Source: Warburgia ugandensis (Eukaryota; Streptophyta; Magnoliopsida; Canellales; Canellaceae). From it: a stretch of 64,000 nt of DNA. Positions 13,601 through 26,879 of this stretch are shown one piece after another. The stretch is from contig CP141139.1 in the NCBI GenBank assembly GCA_035236585.1, positions 21,344,990 through 21,408,989 on the forward strand. The letters run 5' to 3'. A program made the position numbers and the translations under genes. How positions within the stretch are numbered: the first letter of the stretch is position 1; every line of letters starts with the position of its first letter. The notes under the pieces are model-generated. The model saw nothing but the letters and a program-made list of their open reading frames with translations. It searched no databases and was not told the DNA's origin.

Positions 13601-16600
13601 ATTTCCTAGACATAGTGCCACAAATTATCCAACAGCTTGAAAAGTTTAGACATTGCACTTGGGAACATCCGATGATACAAAATGATTTTGCTCTATGCCT
13701 AGGGACTTCCACAGACATTAATGTTTTGACACTGGACAATGGTACTTCCCAACACTTAACCTTCTTGGGCATTGTCCCAAGGATCATCCAATAGCTTGAA
13801 AAGTTTAGATGTTGTTCTTGGGAACTTCTCAGGACTTAAAGTGATTTGACTATGTGCCTAGGGACTTCCAAGGACATTTAATGATTTGACATTATGCCTT
13901 GGGACTTCCAACCACTTAAAAGTACTCAGACATTGCGCCAAGGATCATCCAACATCTTAAAAAATTTAGACATTGTGTTTGGGAAATTCCCAATTTCAAA
14001 GTGATTTGACTTTGTGCCTAGGGACTTCCAAAATAATGTATAATTTTGACATAGTGCCTTGGGACTTCCTAGCATTTGAAGTGTATGGTCATTGTGCCAA
14101 GGATTATCTAATGGTCTAAAAAGTATAAACATTCTATTTTGGAACATCCCAGTACTCGAAGTGATTTGACTTTATGCCAAGCTACTTGCATGGACAAGTA
14201 ATGTATTGGTATTTTGCCTTGGGACTTCTCGGCTCTTAAATTGGTTAGACATTATGGTGAGGATCAAACAATGTGCCAAGTATCATCCAATGACTTGAAA
14301 AGTTTAGGCATTGTGTTTGGGAACATCCAAAGACTTGAAGTGATTGGACTTTATGCCTAGGGATACCCAAGGACATGCAATGCTTTGGTATTGTGCCTAG
14401 GGTCTTCCCAGCACTTATAGTGCTCAGACCATTTGCCAAGGTTAATCCAACTACTTAAAAAGTTTAGACATTGTGTTTGAAAACTTTCTAAAACTCAATG
14501 CTATTTGACTTTGTGTTAGGGACTTCAAAGGACATGTATTCTGTTGACATTGTGCCTTGGGACTTCCTAGCATTTAAAGTGGCTAGACATTTTGCCACTA
14601 AATATCCATTGGCTTCAGAAGTTTAGAACTTGTGTTTGGGAACATCTTAGGACTCAAAGTGATTTGAATTTGTGCCTAAGGCCTTCTATGGACATTTAAT
14701 GTTTTGACACTGTGACATGTGACTTCCTAGCACCTAATCTTTTCAAACATTGTGCTAAGGATCATCCAATGGCTTAAAAAGTTTATAGGCTGTGTTTGGG
14801 AACTTCCCAAAACTTGAAGTGATTTGACTGTGTGCCTATGGACTTCCATAGACCTTTAATGATATGTCATTGTGCCTCAGGACTTCCCACCACCTAAAGT
14901 TCTTAGGCATTGCGACAAGGATCATACAATGGCTTGAAATGTTTAGACATTGTGGTTGGGAACATCTCAGTTTCAAAATGATTTGACTTTGTGCCTAAGG
15001 ACTTCCAAGGAAATGTATTGTTTTGACATTGTGCCTTGGGACTTCCTAGCATTGAAGTGCCCAGACCTTTTGCCAAGGATCGTGTAACAACTTGAAAAGT
15101 TCAGACATTATGTTTTGAAACATCTAAGGACTCGAAGTGATTTGACCTTGTGTCTTAGAACTTCTATGGGCATGTAAGGTTTTGGAGTTGTGCCTTGGGC
15201 CTTCTCAACTCCTGAAGGGGTTAGACATTGTGGTGAGTATCATAGAATGACGCGAAAAGTTTAGATGTTGTGCTGGGAACTTCCCAAGACTAAGCAATTT
15301 GATTTCTTGCAAAGGGTACTCCTAAGGACTGGTATTTTCTAACATTTTCCTCAGGACTATTTGGCATTTGAAGTGCTTAGACATTGCCAAAAATCATCCA
15401 ATGGCTTGAAAAGTTTAAGCAATGTGTTTGAGAACATCCCCAGACTCTAAGTGATTTGACTTTATGCCTAGGAACTTCCAAGGACATGTATTGTGCCTTA
15501 AGACTTCCTAGCATTTATAATGCTCAGGCAATTTGTATAGATCACCCAATTATTTGGTAACATTTGACGTTGTGTTTGGCACCTTCCCAAGACTCAAAGT
15601 GGTTTTACTTTATGTTTAGTGGCATCCAAGGGCATGTAATGTTTTTGCATTGTGCCTTAAGACATCCTAACACTTATAGTGCTTAGACAATTTTCCAATG
15701 ATCATCCAATTGCTTGAAAACTTTAGACGTTGTGTTTGGTACCTTCCTTGGATGATGCAATTTCACTTTATGCCTAAGTACTTCAAAGGACATGTATTGT
15801 TTTGATATTGTGCCTTGGGATGTCCCAAGGATAAGAAGTGAATTAACTTTGTGCCCAGGGACCTCCAAGGACATGTTATGTCTTGGAATTGTACTTGGGG
15901 ACTTCCTAGAACTTATAGTGCTCAGATAATTTGCCAAGGATCATCCAACTGCTTGAAAAGTTTAGAAGTTGTGTTTGCAAACTTCCAAGGACTCAAGGAA
16001 ATTTGACTCTATGCATAGGGACTTCCAAGGACATGTATTGTTTTGACATTCTGCCTTGAGACTTTCTAGCATTTAAAGTGTCTGGACATTGTGCCAAGGA
16101 TTATCTAATTGCTTGAAAAGTTTAGCAATTGCGTTTGGGAGCATCCCAAGACTCAAAATGATTTGATTTTGTACTTAGGGACATCCAAGAACATGTAATG
16201 TTTAGGCATTGTGTTTTGGGACTTCCTAGTGCACATAGTACTCAGACATTAAGCCAACAATGATGTGATGGCTTGAAAAGTTTAAACACTGTGCTTGGAA
16301 ACTTCTCAGGACTTGAAGCAATTTAACTTTGTGTCTATGGGCCTCCAAGGATAATTATCATTTTGATATGTTCGTTGGGACTTCCTAGCACTTACATTGT
16401 GCCACTGATCATCCAATAGCTTCAAAAGTTTAAACATTGCGTTTCAGAACATCTGATGACATGAAGTGACTTGACTTTGCGATTAGAGACTTCCATGGAC
16501 ATGTACTATTTTGACATTATTCCATGTGACTTTCCAATGCTTAATCTACTCAGACAATTTGCCTAAATCCAATGTCTTGAAATGTTTAGATGTTATGTTT

Positions 16601-16924
16601 GAGAACTTCCCATGATTTGAAGTGATTTGACTTCGTGCCTAAGGACTTCTAAGAACATTTAATGATTGGACATTGTGCCTTGGGACTTCCTTCCAGTTTA
16701 AGTTCTCAAACATTGCGTCAAGGATCATCCAATTACCTAAAAAGTTTAGACATTGTATTAAGGAACATCCTAGTTTAAAAGTGATTTGACTTTGTACCTA
16801 GAAACTTGGAAACTAAATGTATTGTTTTCACACTATGCCATAGGACATTGCATCAAGGATCATCTAATGACTTGAAAAGTTTAGACATTGTGTTTTGAAA
16901 CATCCCAAGACTCGAAGTGATTTG
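10620..16924 (+). repeat. 160-bp satellite, block 2 (forward, degenerate)
   Basis: About 39 monomers, the longest uninterrupted block. The B-to-C step 'AAAAGTTTA-GACATTGTG' recurs every 159-163 bp, for example near 14297, 14460, 14620, 14779 and 14940. Orientation and module order match block 1. It ends at ATTTG (16920-16924) within 'GAAGTGATTTG', the left target-site copy of the next element; the satellite resumes in phase at 35135. Short open frames in it are not supported as genes. Confidence 0.93.
16920..16924. repeat. Target-site duplication, left copy (ATTTG)
   Basis: ATTTG before the element and ATTAG after it (35130-35134). ATTTG is the expected satellite sequence at the C/D module border, and the right flank continues with the start of module D. 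Confidence 0.7.
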
Positions 16925-17920
16925 TGTGACAACCCGAGTTTTTGTAACACATTTAGTAATACATTTTCAAAGGCAGGCCCTTAGTAGTAAACTTTTTTTG
17001 CAAAACAAAGTAGTAGAAATTCTTTTCTTTAGAACTTGTTTTGAAAAACCCAAGTCATCACTTCATACATAACATAAGTAGAATTTTTATACAAGATAAA
17101 ATTCCATTGAAGGAATATATTTTTATTAAATTCCAGAATCCATCCAGTAGTTCACAGTATAGCCCAAATCCATTACAATACTTGTCCAAATTACATAATC
17201 CAAAACTCGAAGCTCACCATACAATGAAACTCTCATTATAATACAATACTCTCAAAGAAAACAAAATACATTTCTTCAAGGGTTACACTGATGATTATTC
17301 TCTTCAATTATTCTACAATCATGAGCTCTTCTCTATATGTGAGATATAGTAAACATTGAAACATTTACAATATCTCATCAAGCTATGCTTGGTAGGGGAT
17401 TCAAGAAGCGTAATAATTTGACAGTATAATTCTAATACTTCATAATCCTGTTATTCATAAACATACTCATGTATCCAACTCTTTACTTTGTAATATATGT
17501 ACATCCTTATACATACATATTGTACATGGATACATCTGTCAAATTTATGAAAGTAGTCAAATATCATTTCCAACTAAGTTGACCAATTCTTTCCACTATG
17601 ACAAATCAGTATTTCAGCTAGTTTTATATTGAGAATTTCCCTTCTTAGGAAATACTATTAATATACAATTACCTAGCATTTCATCATACCATAACATACA
17701 TTTCACTATGCCTATCTCATATGCATCATAGTGCAAAATAATCAAAGGACTACCATGTTGCAGTCTAATCTGTACTAACTCGCTAGGATAACTGCCCTCT
17801 TTATCACTGATACCATGGTGGAAAATATTGTGTCACTGGCCATATGGGGAGACAGGACTTTCACAGTGGTGGCCTTCCCATAATTGCCCCACCTGACTTT
17901 TAGCCTCTCATAGGGCAAGG

Positions 17921-20825
17921 TGTAATGACCTTGAATTTTTGTAACTTATTAAGGCAAATTAATAAAGTTTGAATTTTTAGAAATTCTGGGCTGGAATATT
18001 AGGTTATTGAAAATTCCCTTTTTATGAAGATTATATCATGAATTAAAACATAGAAATTATAGATGTACTTGGAAAACTAATCGAAACAACATTAAGTACT
18101 TTCAATTCTGAGTTAAAATGAAAATTTCTTAATTTTCTCCATTTAGGGGCAAAATGGTAATTTTACCCATATTCCATATCCAAGAAATAAGACCTCAATA
18201 TTCATGAAGTACTTAGAAATACAATTCCAATGCCAGAATTCTAAGTCAAAATGAAAATTCCTTAATTTTCTCCATTTAGGGGCAAAATGGTAATTTTACC
18301 CATATTCCATATCCAAGAAATAAGACCTCAATATTCATGAAGTACTTAGAAATACGATTCCAACGCCACTAAGTATGCTCAATTCCGAGTTTGGACAAAT
18401 ATTGCCTATTATTCTCTAATTTTGGAGTTCAAAGGGCAAAAACGTCTTTTTACATAAAAAGTGGGGCCCACAAAGTGGGTCAATGTTCTAGAAGCAACAA
18501 TAATTGCTCAGTGCATTATTGCTGGTAGTGGAGATTGTAGTGGAGAATGGAGAATGCACTTGTAATAAAAAATTATAAAGTAATAAAATATCCTATTAAA
18601 AGAAATGATAAAAAATTCAAATTTGGCTATAAATATGTCCCAAAAATTTTCAAAAATTTTCAAAACCTTAATCACAAAATTTCCAAATCTTCCCTGGAGT
18701 TTCAGTGCCAAATTCTCATTCATCCCTCCCCAATCTCTATTTTTCTTATTTCTCTCTCCTCTTTCTAAGTGGAACAAGAGACCTAAATTCAATTAGGCAC
18801 TCCGTTCCAGGTAGAATCTGATAAATTCAACCGTTCATAACCTCCTATACTACAGTATATGCAAAAGCCCCAAATCAATTTCAAGATCCAAGTGCTTTTC
18901 CCTCACCTCCCGTTGAGGTAAGAGAGGTCAAAATGCCTCCTTACATGAGGGTTGTATTAACTACTTTTTGAGCAGACTTTAACTGGTAAGTACTAGTCAT
19001 CTTGAAATAAAGAGGAGTTGTCTAGTAATAGGAAGAAATAAATTATCTTCAACCAAGTAAGACACTAACTGGTTGAATAATAATAAGAACATAAAAATAT
19101 AGCAAATTATCTAACCCTAATAAAAATAGTACGTAAGATAAGGATGATCAAACAAGATGAGATCTTGTGTGATCAAAAACAATAAGGAAAAAGAAATATC
19201 AATGTAAATTAGATTGTTATGTATGATATAGATAGTATTTGTATAGATGATATTAAACCCATGGATATATGATATTTAAGGAAGAAAGATTCAGATCATC
19301 CTACATAAGGATGATCAAAAGATCCTGTAGTATGTACCCTTGATTAGAAAAATGACATTATACATATGATTTGATAGATATATGTTGATCGAGACTATGG
19401 CAGATTTCAAGGAGTAAGAATACCTTATTGAGGTAGGTGGATTATTAAGAATACCTTTACATGAAGATACATGTCTAATACATGATCTTATGTTTTGAAG
19501 TATTGACATGTATGATACCAATATATTAAGGTAAGTACTTCAAATTGAAATATGATCCAACCAAATGATGAGGAAAATAAGTATTAAATGGTTAGGTTGA
19601 GAATTGAGAACAACCCTAAGTGAATAGGAAAGTAGAAAATATTCCAGCCCTAGATAAACAGATAGATAGTCTGATATGTATAAGGATTATTTTACATACA
19701 AGCTTGGAGGCTTGTGGTCTTGTTTTAAACAAGCATAGGCCTGGGGATGCTATGCTAGGAGAGTTAAGAGGGTTTGGCCACCCACTCTCTAAAACTTGAT
19801 GATATTGAATACCAAGCCTAAGAAAGGCTAAAAGTCGGGTGTGGCATTTATGGGAAGGCCACCACTGTGACAGCCATGGTCCTCCCATATGGACATGGAT
19901 ATTGTAATTTCCACTGAGAATGGTATAAGTGGATTATTGAATAGTTATCCGGGCGCCCTGTACGGATCAGACTGCAAGCATAGTAGTCCTTGATTATTTT
20001 GCATTATGATGTATAAGAAATTGGCATGATGAAGTGCCTTAAGGGATGACATGATGAAATGCTAGGTAATTGTAAATTACCAATACTTTTCCTAAGAAGG
20101 AAAAATCCCAGTAACTAGCTGAAATACAAATCTCCTATAATGAAAGGAGTTGATCAGTTTTGTATGGAAATGATTATTGATTATTTTTACAATTTTAATG
20201 GATTTGTTTGTCTATACTATGTATGTATAAAGGTGAACACAAATGACAAGGAAATGAGATGTTCCTATCAATAATAGTGGTCTATGAATGTGTTTATGAT
20301 AGAATGAATTATGTGATAAGTGAATATTGAGATTTTACTGTCAATAACTTACATTCTTATCCCCTACCAAGCATAGCTTGCTGAGATATTGTAAATGTTC
20401 GAATGTTTACAATATCTGAGATATAGAGAAGGAGACTTAGGAGCTCAAGACTTGAAGAACTAGTGCAGAATAAGTAATAAGGGTATATTCCTTGAAACAT
20501 TGTATAGAGAGCATGTATTGTATTTAGAACTTTGTAATTTGAATTGTGTATTTGGACAAGTATTGTAAGGATACAATGGGTTGTGTACTGTGACCCACTG
20601 GATGGATCTTGGAAGTTTAATAAAATCATATTCCTTTAATGGAATTTTATTTTGTACACAAATTGTACTTATGTTATGTATGAAGTGGTGACTTGGGTTT
20701 TCAAATCAAGTTTTAAAATAAAAGAATTTCCACTGCTTTGTTTTGTGAAAATTTTTTACTAAGGGGATGCCCTTGCCTTTGAAAAATATATTCTAAAATG
20801 TGTTTCAAAAACCCGGGTCGTCACA
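17921..20825 (+). repeat. 5' LTR of nested element
   Basis: Starts TGTAATGACCTTGAATTTTTG and ends AAAACCCGGGTCGTCACA, one base before the primer site. TATA box at 18628-18635 and AATAAA at 20619-20624. It is shorter than the 4.85-kb family length. Confidence 0.85.
18117..18380. repeat. 132-bp tandem duplication inside nested LTR
   Basis: The stretch around 'AATTTTCTCCATTTAGGGGC' (18131) recurs 132 bp later (18263) with almost no change, including the following 'CCATATCCAAGAAATAAGAC'. Other family-1 LTRs have one copy, so this is a recent local duplication private to this element. Confidence 0.85.
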
Positions 20826-20827
20826 GT

Positions 20828-20839
20828 TGGTATCGGAGC
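20828..20839 (+). other. Primer-binding site (tRNA-iMet type) of nested element
   Basis: TGGTATCGGAGC lies two bases after the LTR end. The plant initiator-Met tRNA tail calls for TGGTATCAGAGC, so 11 of 12 positions match. Confidence 0.8.
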
Positions 20840-20929
20840 TATTCATCCAAATCCAAGATGCAAGACCATCATGTCCAATATGAAGATGAATATCCAATTA
20901 AAGGATGAGGATTAGTGAATGAATAAGAG

Positions 20930-21260
20930 ATAAGTTATTAGTTGATGAGAAGGAGTTATATGAATAAGACAAGTTATTAGTTGATGAGAAGGAGTTATGT
21001 GATAAACTCATTAGTTAAGAGATAAGTATAGAAGGAGTTGACTCATTAGTGAGGGATAAGTCTTGAAAGAGTAGCCTCAATTGTTGAAGAGTATGTAAAG
21101 AGTTGACTCATTAGTGAGGAAAGAGTTAAACTCATTAGTTGAGGAATATTGAAAGAGTTGACTCATTTGTGAAGGAAGAGTTGACTCATTAGTAAAAGAT
21201 GAGTATGGAAAGAGTTAAACTCATTAGTTAAGAATGAGTATAAAAATAGTTATTATGAAG
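20930..21260 (+). repeat. Degenerate minisatellite in element leader (TGACTCATTAGTG)
   Basis: An irregular tandem repeat built on 'GAGTTGACTCATTAGTGA' and 'GAGTTAAACTCATTAGTT', units of roughly 25-75 bp. TGACTCA occurs at 21039, 21104, 21159 and 21182. The same repeat lies in the same place in the element at 42012-47460 (about 46970-47190). Confidence 0.75.
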
Positions 21261-22114
21261 GAATAGTATAGTACAAGTAGATATTATTGGTTGAAAGGAT
21301 TAGAAATACTACTTAAGAAGTAAGAATTCCAATATAGGGAATAGTAAGATATAGAAATTAATAAGGAAAACATTACAATGGATGTAAGATATGATGTTCA
21401 GGTCTAACCTAAAGTCCTGAGTAAACATACATATGTATGAACAAAGTACACCAATACTAGTATGTATATGACCATTACTAAGTGGAGGAATGGAGATAGA
21501 GAGAAAGAAGTGATAAATTGGAAAATGTGATGAAAAAAAAAAAAAACTCCAACTTTATAGAAAAGGTCAAATAGAGATTTATGAGAAATAAGAGCTAAAG
21601 AGGAAACTTCAAAATTATTATAAAAAAAAATTTTATAATAAATATAAGTGTAAGAGTTATAATTGCTACATATATGGTATTATGACAATTAGTTAAATGA
21701 AATTAATTATCAAAATAGAGATGATATTACTTGAATGGAAATTGAAGAGATAAGTGAGATAATTCAAAATTTTGTAAATGAGGATAGTTTTAAGTAAAGA
21801 TGAATAAGGAGATAAGTAAGTAATTTCTCTCCAAACTTAGTAAATGCAAAGGATTTAATAAAGAGATGATAAAATTTCAGAACATAAAGAGATGGTCTTT
21901 GAAATTTGAATAAAATGAAATGGGAGAAGAGAGTTTGATATGTTAAAGGGGACAGAAATATGATCCCAAACTTATTTTAAAAAAAATACAATTAAACCAT
22001 TAGGATGTATGGTTAATAAAGAAATTATAGCCCTATTAATGGAACAACAAAAATGAAATTCCTAAGATAGAAATGAAATTAGTATGATAAATTAATTATG
22101 AAAATTAGCATAAA

Positions 22115-22337
22115 AGGATCCTGGAAGTTTAATAAAATCATATTCCTTCAATGGAATTTTATTTTGTACACAAATTGTACTTATGTTATGTATGAAGTGG
22201 TGACTTGGGTTTTCAAAACAAGTTTTAAAATAAAAGAATTTCCGCTGCTTTGTTTTGTGAAAAAAACTTACTAAGGAGACGCCCTTGCCTTTGAAAAATA
22301 TATTCTAAAATGTGTTTCAAAAACCCGGGTCGTCACA
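22115..22337 (+). repeat. 3' LTR remnant of nested element
   Basis: Matches 20603-20825 with about ten differences and ends CCCGGGTCGTCACA, followed directly by the CAAGG target copy. Confidence 0.85.
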
Positions 22338-25300
22338 CAAGGTATCTTCAAATCATCAAATTTTGGGAAGCAGGTGGCCAAACCCTCATAACTCCCCTAG
22401 TATAGCATCCCTAGGCTTATGCCTATTTAAAACAAAACCACAAGCCTCCATGCTTGTATGTAAAATAGGTTTCTAAGTATCAAACAATTTATTTATTTAC
22501 TTATGGCTAGAATATCTTCTAGTTCCATATTCACTTAGAGTCTAGTCCTCAATTCTAACTTAACCATTTCATATGTGTTTGGTTGGATCATAAGGGTTTT
22601 AGGGGATTTAATACAAGTATTAACATTACACTTGTCAACATAAGGTCATGTGTTCAACATGTACATGCCATGTAGATGCATTCATAAAATCTTCCTACCT
22701 TCACGTAATGATCCATCTCTTCAGATCCTCCATGATACTGATTGTTGTATGAAATTTGTAAATCCATACATACTATAATACATATACAATGTGAATAATC
22801 CTATCTATATTCTTTTATCTAATCTTGTCCTTTGATATAAAGGATCTAGATCTTTTGTCCTATCATGATCTATCTTTAGTGTCTATCCTATTGATCAATA
22901 GATCTAATGATTAGAATAATTTTCTAATCTTTCAGATATAAGTATTTTCTATTATAAGTCTTTGTGTACTCCTTTATTTGATCTTGATCTTTCATAGATC
23001 CTTTGATCAATAATTTATACTTATTCATAAAGATTAAGAACTTAGATCTTCTATCATCAAGTTCTCCTTTGATCTAAGTTTAGTTGTTTGATCATCCCCA
23101 AGGAGGATGATCTTGGTTCTCTTCCTTGAATCATATTTGATCAAGGGTTCAAATCTTCTATTTGATCTAAGATATTCTATTCTATTTGATCCAAGTTGCA
23201 AGCAATATATATATATATATATATATCGTCAAGAAGTTTTTATTTCTTTTTATTGTTCTTGATCATTCAAGATCTAATGGATCTTATTTAATCATCCTTT
23301 TCTTACTTACAATTTTTTATTAGGGTTAGATACTTTACTAACCTTTTATGCTCTTATTATTATTATTCAACCAGTTAATATTTTTCTGGTTGAAGATAAC
23401 TTATTTAAGCCTAAGTCTAGACTGCTCCTCTTATTTCCAATTGGCTAAGGCTTACTAGATGAATGGGTGAACACAAAGTGGTTACTTCAATCCTCATGTA
23501 AGGAGGCATTTAGACGTCACAAATATCAACAGAAGGTAGGGAAAAGCGAGGCTCTATTAGGAAACCCCTTTAACCACCATGTTCAACATTCACTAGAGTG
23601 ACCTTAGCTCAACCTTTTATAAGGTTCCTATGAGCATGTTAACCCTAAGTACTCTTTCTAATTGCCTTTAATTAAATCCATGATCATTTAAAATGTCATT
23701 TATGGGGTTTATTATTCTCCTAGTTTGGTCCAAGGATTTGATGATCCTTATATTGTCCTACTAACTATAGCCTTTACTAATTAAGTCAAAGTCAAATAAT
23801 TCACTCTTATTTGTGTCATGAAACTCGACTTTATCTTTAGATTCCATTTTTGGTGTTTTATGCTCTTTATCTCATAACTACTTTAACAATTAAATCTACT
23901 AATAAAATTTAACCATAAATGAATTACAACTTAAAGCATAAAACTACATAATTGAACAACATAATGATAATGGTACAATATACTTAAGATTATACTAACA
24001 TGATTTCTAACTAACATACTATCTAATAAACGTAAATTAAACTATCATGGATCTAAGGTACCATATCATACCATAGTCTAATCTAACATAAAATCCTAGC
24101 ATGGTCCTAAGTTAGAATTGCATGAAATCATACTAACATGGTCCTAAGTTTCAATTTATCATTCATGAATAATTTTATGGACATTTGAAATGAAGTTATA
24201 CTAAAATAATCTATCATGGATCCTATGTTCATGAAATAAATCAAATGAAATCAAGGCATAACTCAAGCTAACCCATTTCTCATTATTAAAGCTTTTACTT
24301 ATGATCCAACCATTAGATCTTAGGCCTTTTACTCCATTAAGGTCCAAGATCATATCCTTTTGTTTTTGGTCATATTCAATCCATGATCTCAATGGATTCC
24401 ATCATAATATCATTCATTCAATCCATCTCAATGGTCTATTCATACTTAATCTTATTAATCAAGTGAGTTCCTTTGTATTTTTAGCATTTTTCTACCATAA
24501 AGGGTAGATCCCTCAATTTATCTTAGATTTTTCCAAATAAATCATAGATATCACTTTATTTCAATATTATATCTTCTCAGATCTGCTCAGATCATGAAAA
24601 TTAGAAGCTTGATTCTTGAAATCAGAAAGTTTCTGGAATGTTTTTACTAATGTTATGTTTTCACAAGAAAATAGACATTATAAACTTTTAATAGCTCCTT
24701 TTCTATCTCAATTTGGAGTTCAGATGACTCCACAATTGAACTATGAAGTTCACAGTCATTTATAGGGTTTAGATTTGATCTAAGACCAGTGGAACCGGAT
24801 TGATCGGGTGGAGCGGTCGCCGTGGTCCTGTCACTGGGACACACTCATAATGCGCTCTCCCATGACCTACGCTGTTGGGCAATCGTCTCATCGGGACGAC
24901 GTCGTAAAGACGCTCCTACGATCTACATATGGCATTTTGAAATGCGTCCCGCAATCCCAACTTGATTTGGGAGATCAAACAGTCTATTATGGACCATCCA
25001 ATCAATCTTCTAACATCAAAGGCTCAAAACTATATAGAATTTCATGAAACTTCTACCGTAGGGGTTTTGGACTCTTTTGGAGTGATTGGACAGCTCAGAT
25101 TTTCCATCTGAGCCCTCCATTATCCAGAATTGAAGAGTTCAGGTCCTTACTTTTTTATATAAATTTTAACCTAAAACTAATTACAGAAAAATAAAAATTA
25201 TAGAAAAATAAAAATTACATAAAACAACAAGGAATTAGTATAGAAAGTGTTTCCACCTACCTAATTGGAGAAACAACATAGATTTGAAGCCCAATTTGAA

Positions 25301-26211
25301 ACAAATACCCTTTGATGATAAGATAGCCTGATAGTCCCTTGTTTTGTGATTTCCTGTTGATTGCACTGTTGGATCTTGAAAGTGATTTGGAGGTTTTGTA
25401 GATATGGTAGTCTAGGATTGTATAGATGGTGGCATTTGTGAGATTCAAATTGGAACAGAGTGCCCAATTGAATTTAGGTCTCTTGTTCCAATTAGAGAGC
25501 GGAGAGAGAAAGTGCAAGAAGGGAGATTTTTGGGTGTTTTGGAATTTTGGGAAGGAATTTAGATTTGGTTTTTCAGAGTAAACAAGATAATTTCATGAGA
25601 ATTTTAATGAACATTTTTGGAGGGTATTTATAGGTGTTTTGCATTTTTCATAATTACTCATAATAATTATATTTTAATTCTTTTAAATATTAAATTAACA
25701 TTGGATCCTCCACTACCACCTACTTCTCCACTAGTAGCTAGTAGTGGTATGACCACTCATTACATATTTTCTAGCCGTTGGATTTGTTTGTGGGCTCCTT
25801 GTGGGTCCTACGGGGTGTGAAAGGACCATTTTGCCCTTTTGTGGAGAAAAATTCATTTTATTCTTTCGAACTCGAAATTGAGAGCACTTAGTGGCGTTGG
25901 AATCGTATTTCAAAGTACATTCTAAATATTGATGTCTTAGATCTTATTTATGGGGAAAATTACCATTTTACCCTTTTATTCATAAAAATGAAGAAAATTA
26001 GGAATTTTTTATTTTAACTCGGAATTGAACGTACTTAGTGTCATTTTGATTGGTTTTTTGTATACATTCATATTTTATAAGTTTTTAAATCATGTTTTAA
26101 TCTCTATATAAAAAGAAAATTTCCAATAACCTAATATTCTAGCCCAGAATTTCTTAAAACTCAAACTTCATTGATTTTGTCAATCAATTTACAAAAATTG
26201 GGGTTATTACA

Positions 26212-26231
26212 ATCTTCCCCCCTTACAAATA
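26212..26231 (-). other. Polypurine tract and 3' LTR junction
   Basis: On the minus strand GTAAGGGGGGAAGAT leads straight into the LTR start TGTAATAACCCC. A G-rich polypurine tract next to TG is the expected plus-strand priming site, and this form is typical of plant Del/Tekay elements. Confidence 0.8.
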
Positions 26232-26870
26232 ATTTTATCCTTGAAATTCATAATGCAATAACTTCATCAAATAGTAGTGTGTCTTCCTCATTTCTACTTA
26301 TATTTCCCACATGGCTTCCTCAACAGAGTATGTTACCACAAGACTTTGATTAGCGGAATGGTTTTGGTCCTTAACTTCTGTTCCTTGCAGTCCAAGATCC
26401 GTTTTTCCTTCTCTTTGAAGTTTAGGTCTGGCTTTAGCTCTTCTAGCACCCTTTGAAGTACATGGGTGTCATCTTGTAGGTATTTCTATAGCATAGATAC
26501 GTGAAAGACACTGTGTATTTCTGAGAGTTGGCTACTAGACCAACTCTTTCTAGGATTTCAATTGGACCGATGAATCTAGAACTAACTTTTCCTTTGTTTC
26601 CAAACCTCATTACTCATTTCACTGGTGATATTTTAAAAAATACATGCTCCCCCACTTCAAATTCCAGGTTTCTACTTCTTTTATCTACTAACTCTTCTGC
26701 CGACTGTGTGCTGTTAACAACCTCTTCTGTATCAATCTAACCTTGTCTGTAAACTATTCCACTAATTCTCACTTTATTAACTTTGTTTCTCTAACGTCAC
26801 TCCAACAAGTTGGTGATTGACATGGCTGTCCATGCAATGCTTCATATGGTTCCATACTAATACTTGCTTG
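26232..26870 (-). pseudogene. Integrase C-terminal / chromodomain-like tail (fossil)
   Basis: On the minus strand a short run reads LRTKTIPLIKVLW, preceded by ILDCKEQK. In Tekay-type chromoviruses the end of the integrase carries a chromodomain-like segment with closely similar wording, thought to guide insertion into heterochromatin. The part lies where expected, between the integrase core and the polypurine tract. It is a broken relic. Confidence 0.65.
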
Positions 26871-26879
26871 AAAATTTTT

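Larger units (their letters stand above)
17921..22337 (+). mobile_element. Nested non-autonomous LTR element (LARD-like), family-1 LTRs
   Basis: Inserted within the 3' LTR of the larger element in the opposite orientation. It has a perfect 5-bp duplication, CAAGG (17916-17920 and 22338-22342). The pre-insertion site is visible intact in the partner LTR near 31290. Parts: 5' LTR 17921-20825, primer site 20828-20839, non-coding interior to about 22114, and a remnant of the 3' LTR 22115-22337. The interior shows no gag or pol and is shared with the element at 42012-47460, which suggests a non-autonomous lineage using the trans machinery of coding relatives. The LTR is shorter than the family norm and the element is incomplete. 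LTR ends (about 223 bp) differ at about 10 positions, so it is younger than its host. Confidence 0.8.
16925..26211 (-). repeat. 3' LTR of the full-length element (interrupted by nested element)
   Basis: On the + strand it runs from TGTGACAACCCGAGTTTTTG to ATTGGGGTTATTACA, with the nested insertion 17921-22337 inside. Without the insertion it is about 4.87 kb, matching the partner LTR at 30287-35129. It carries the family TATA box (25625-25632) and AATAAA (complement of 17122-17127). Confidence 0.88.

Noticed and set aside
18547-18796. Overlapping small open frames near the LTR TATA box
   Set aside because: Two frames on + and one on - are open at once in A/T-rich LTR leader DNA. Other LTR copies do not keep the same frame.
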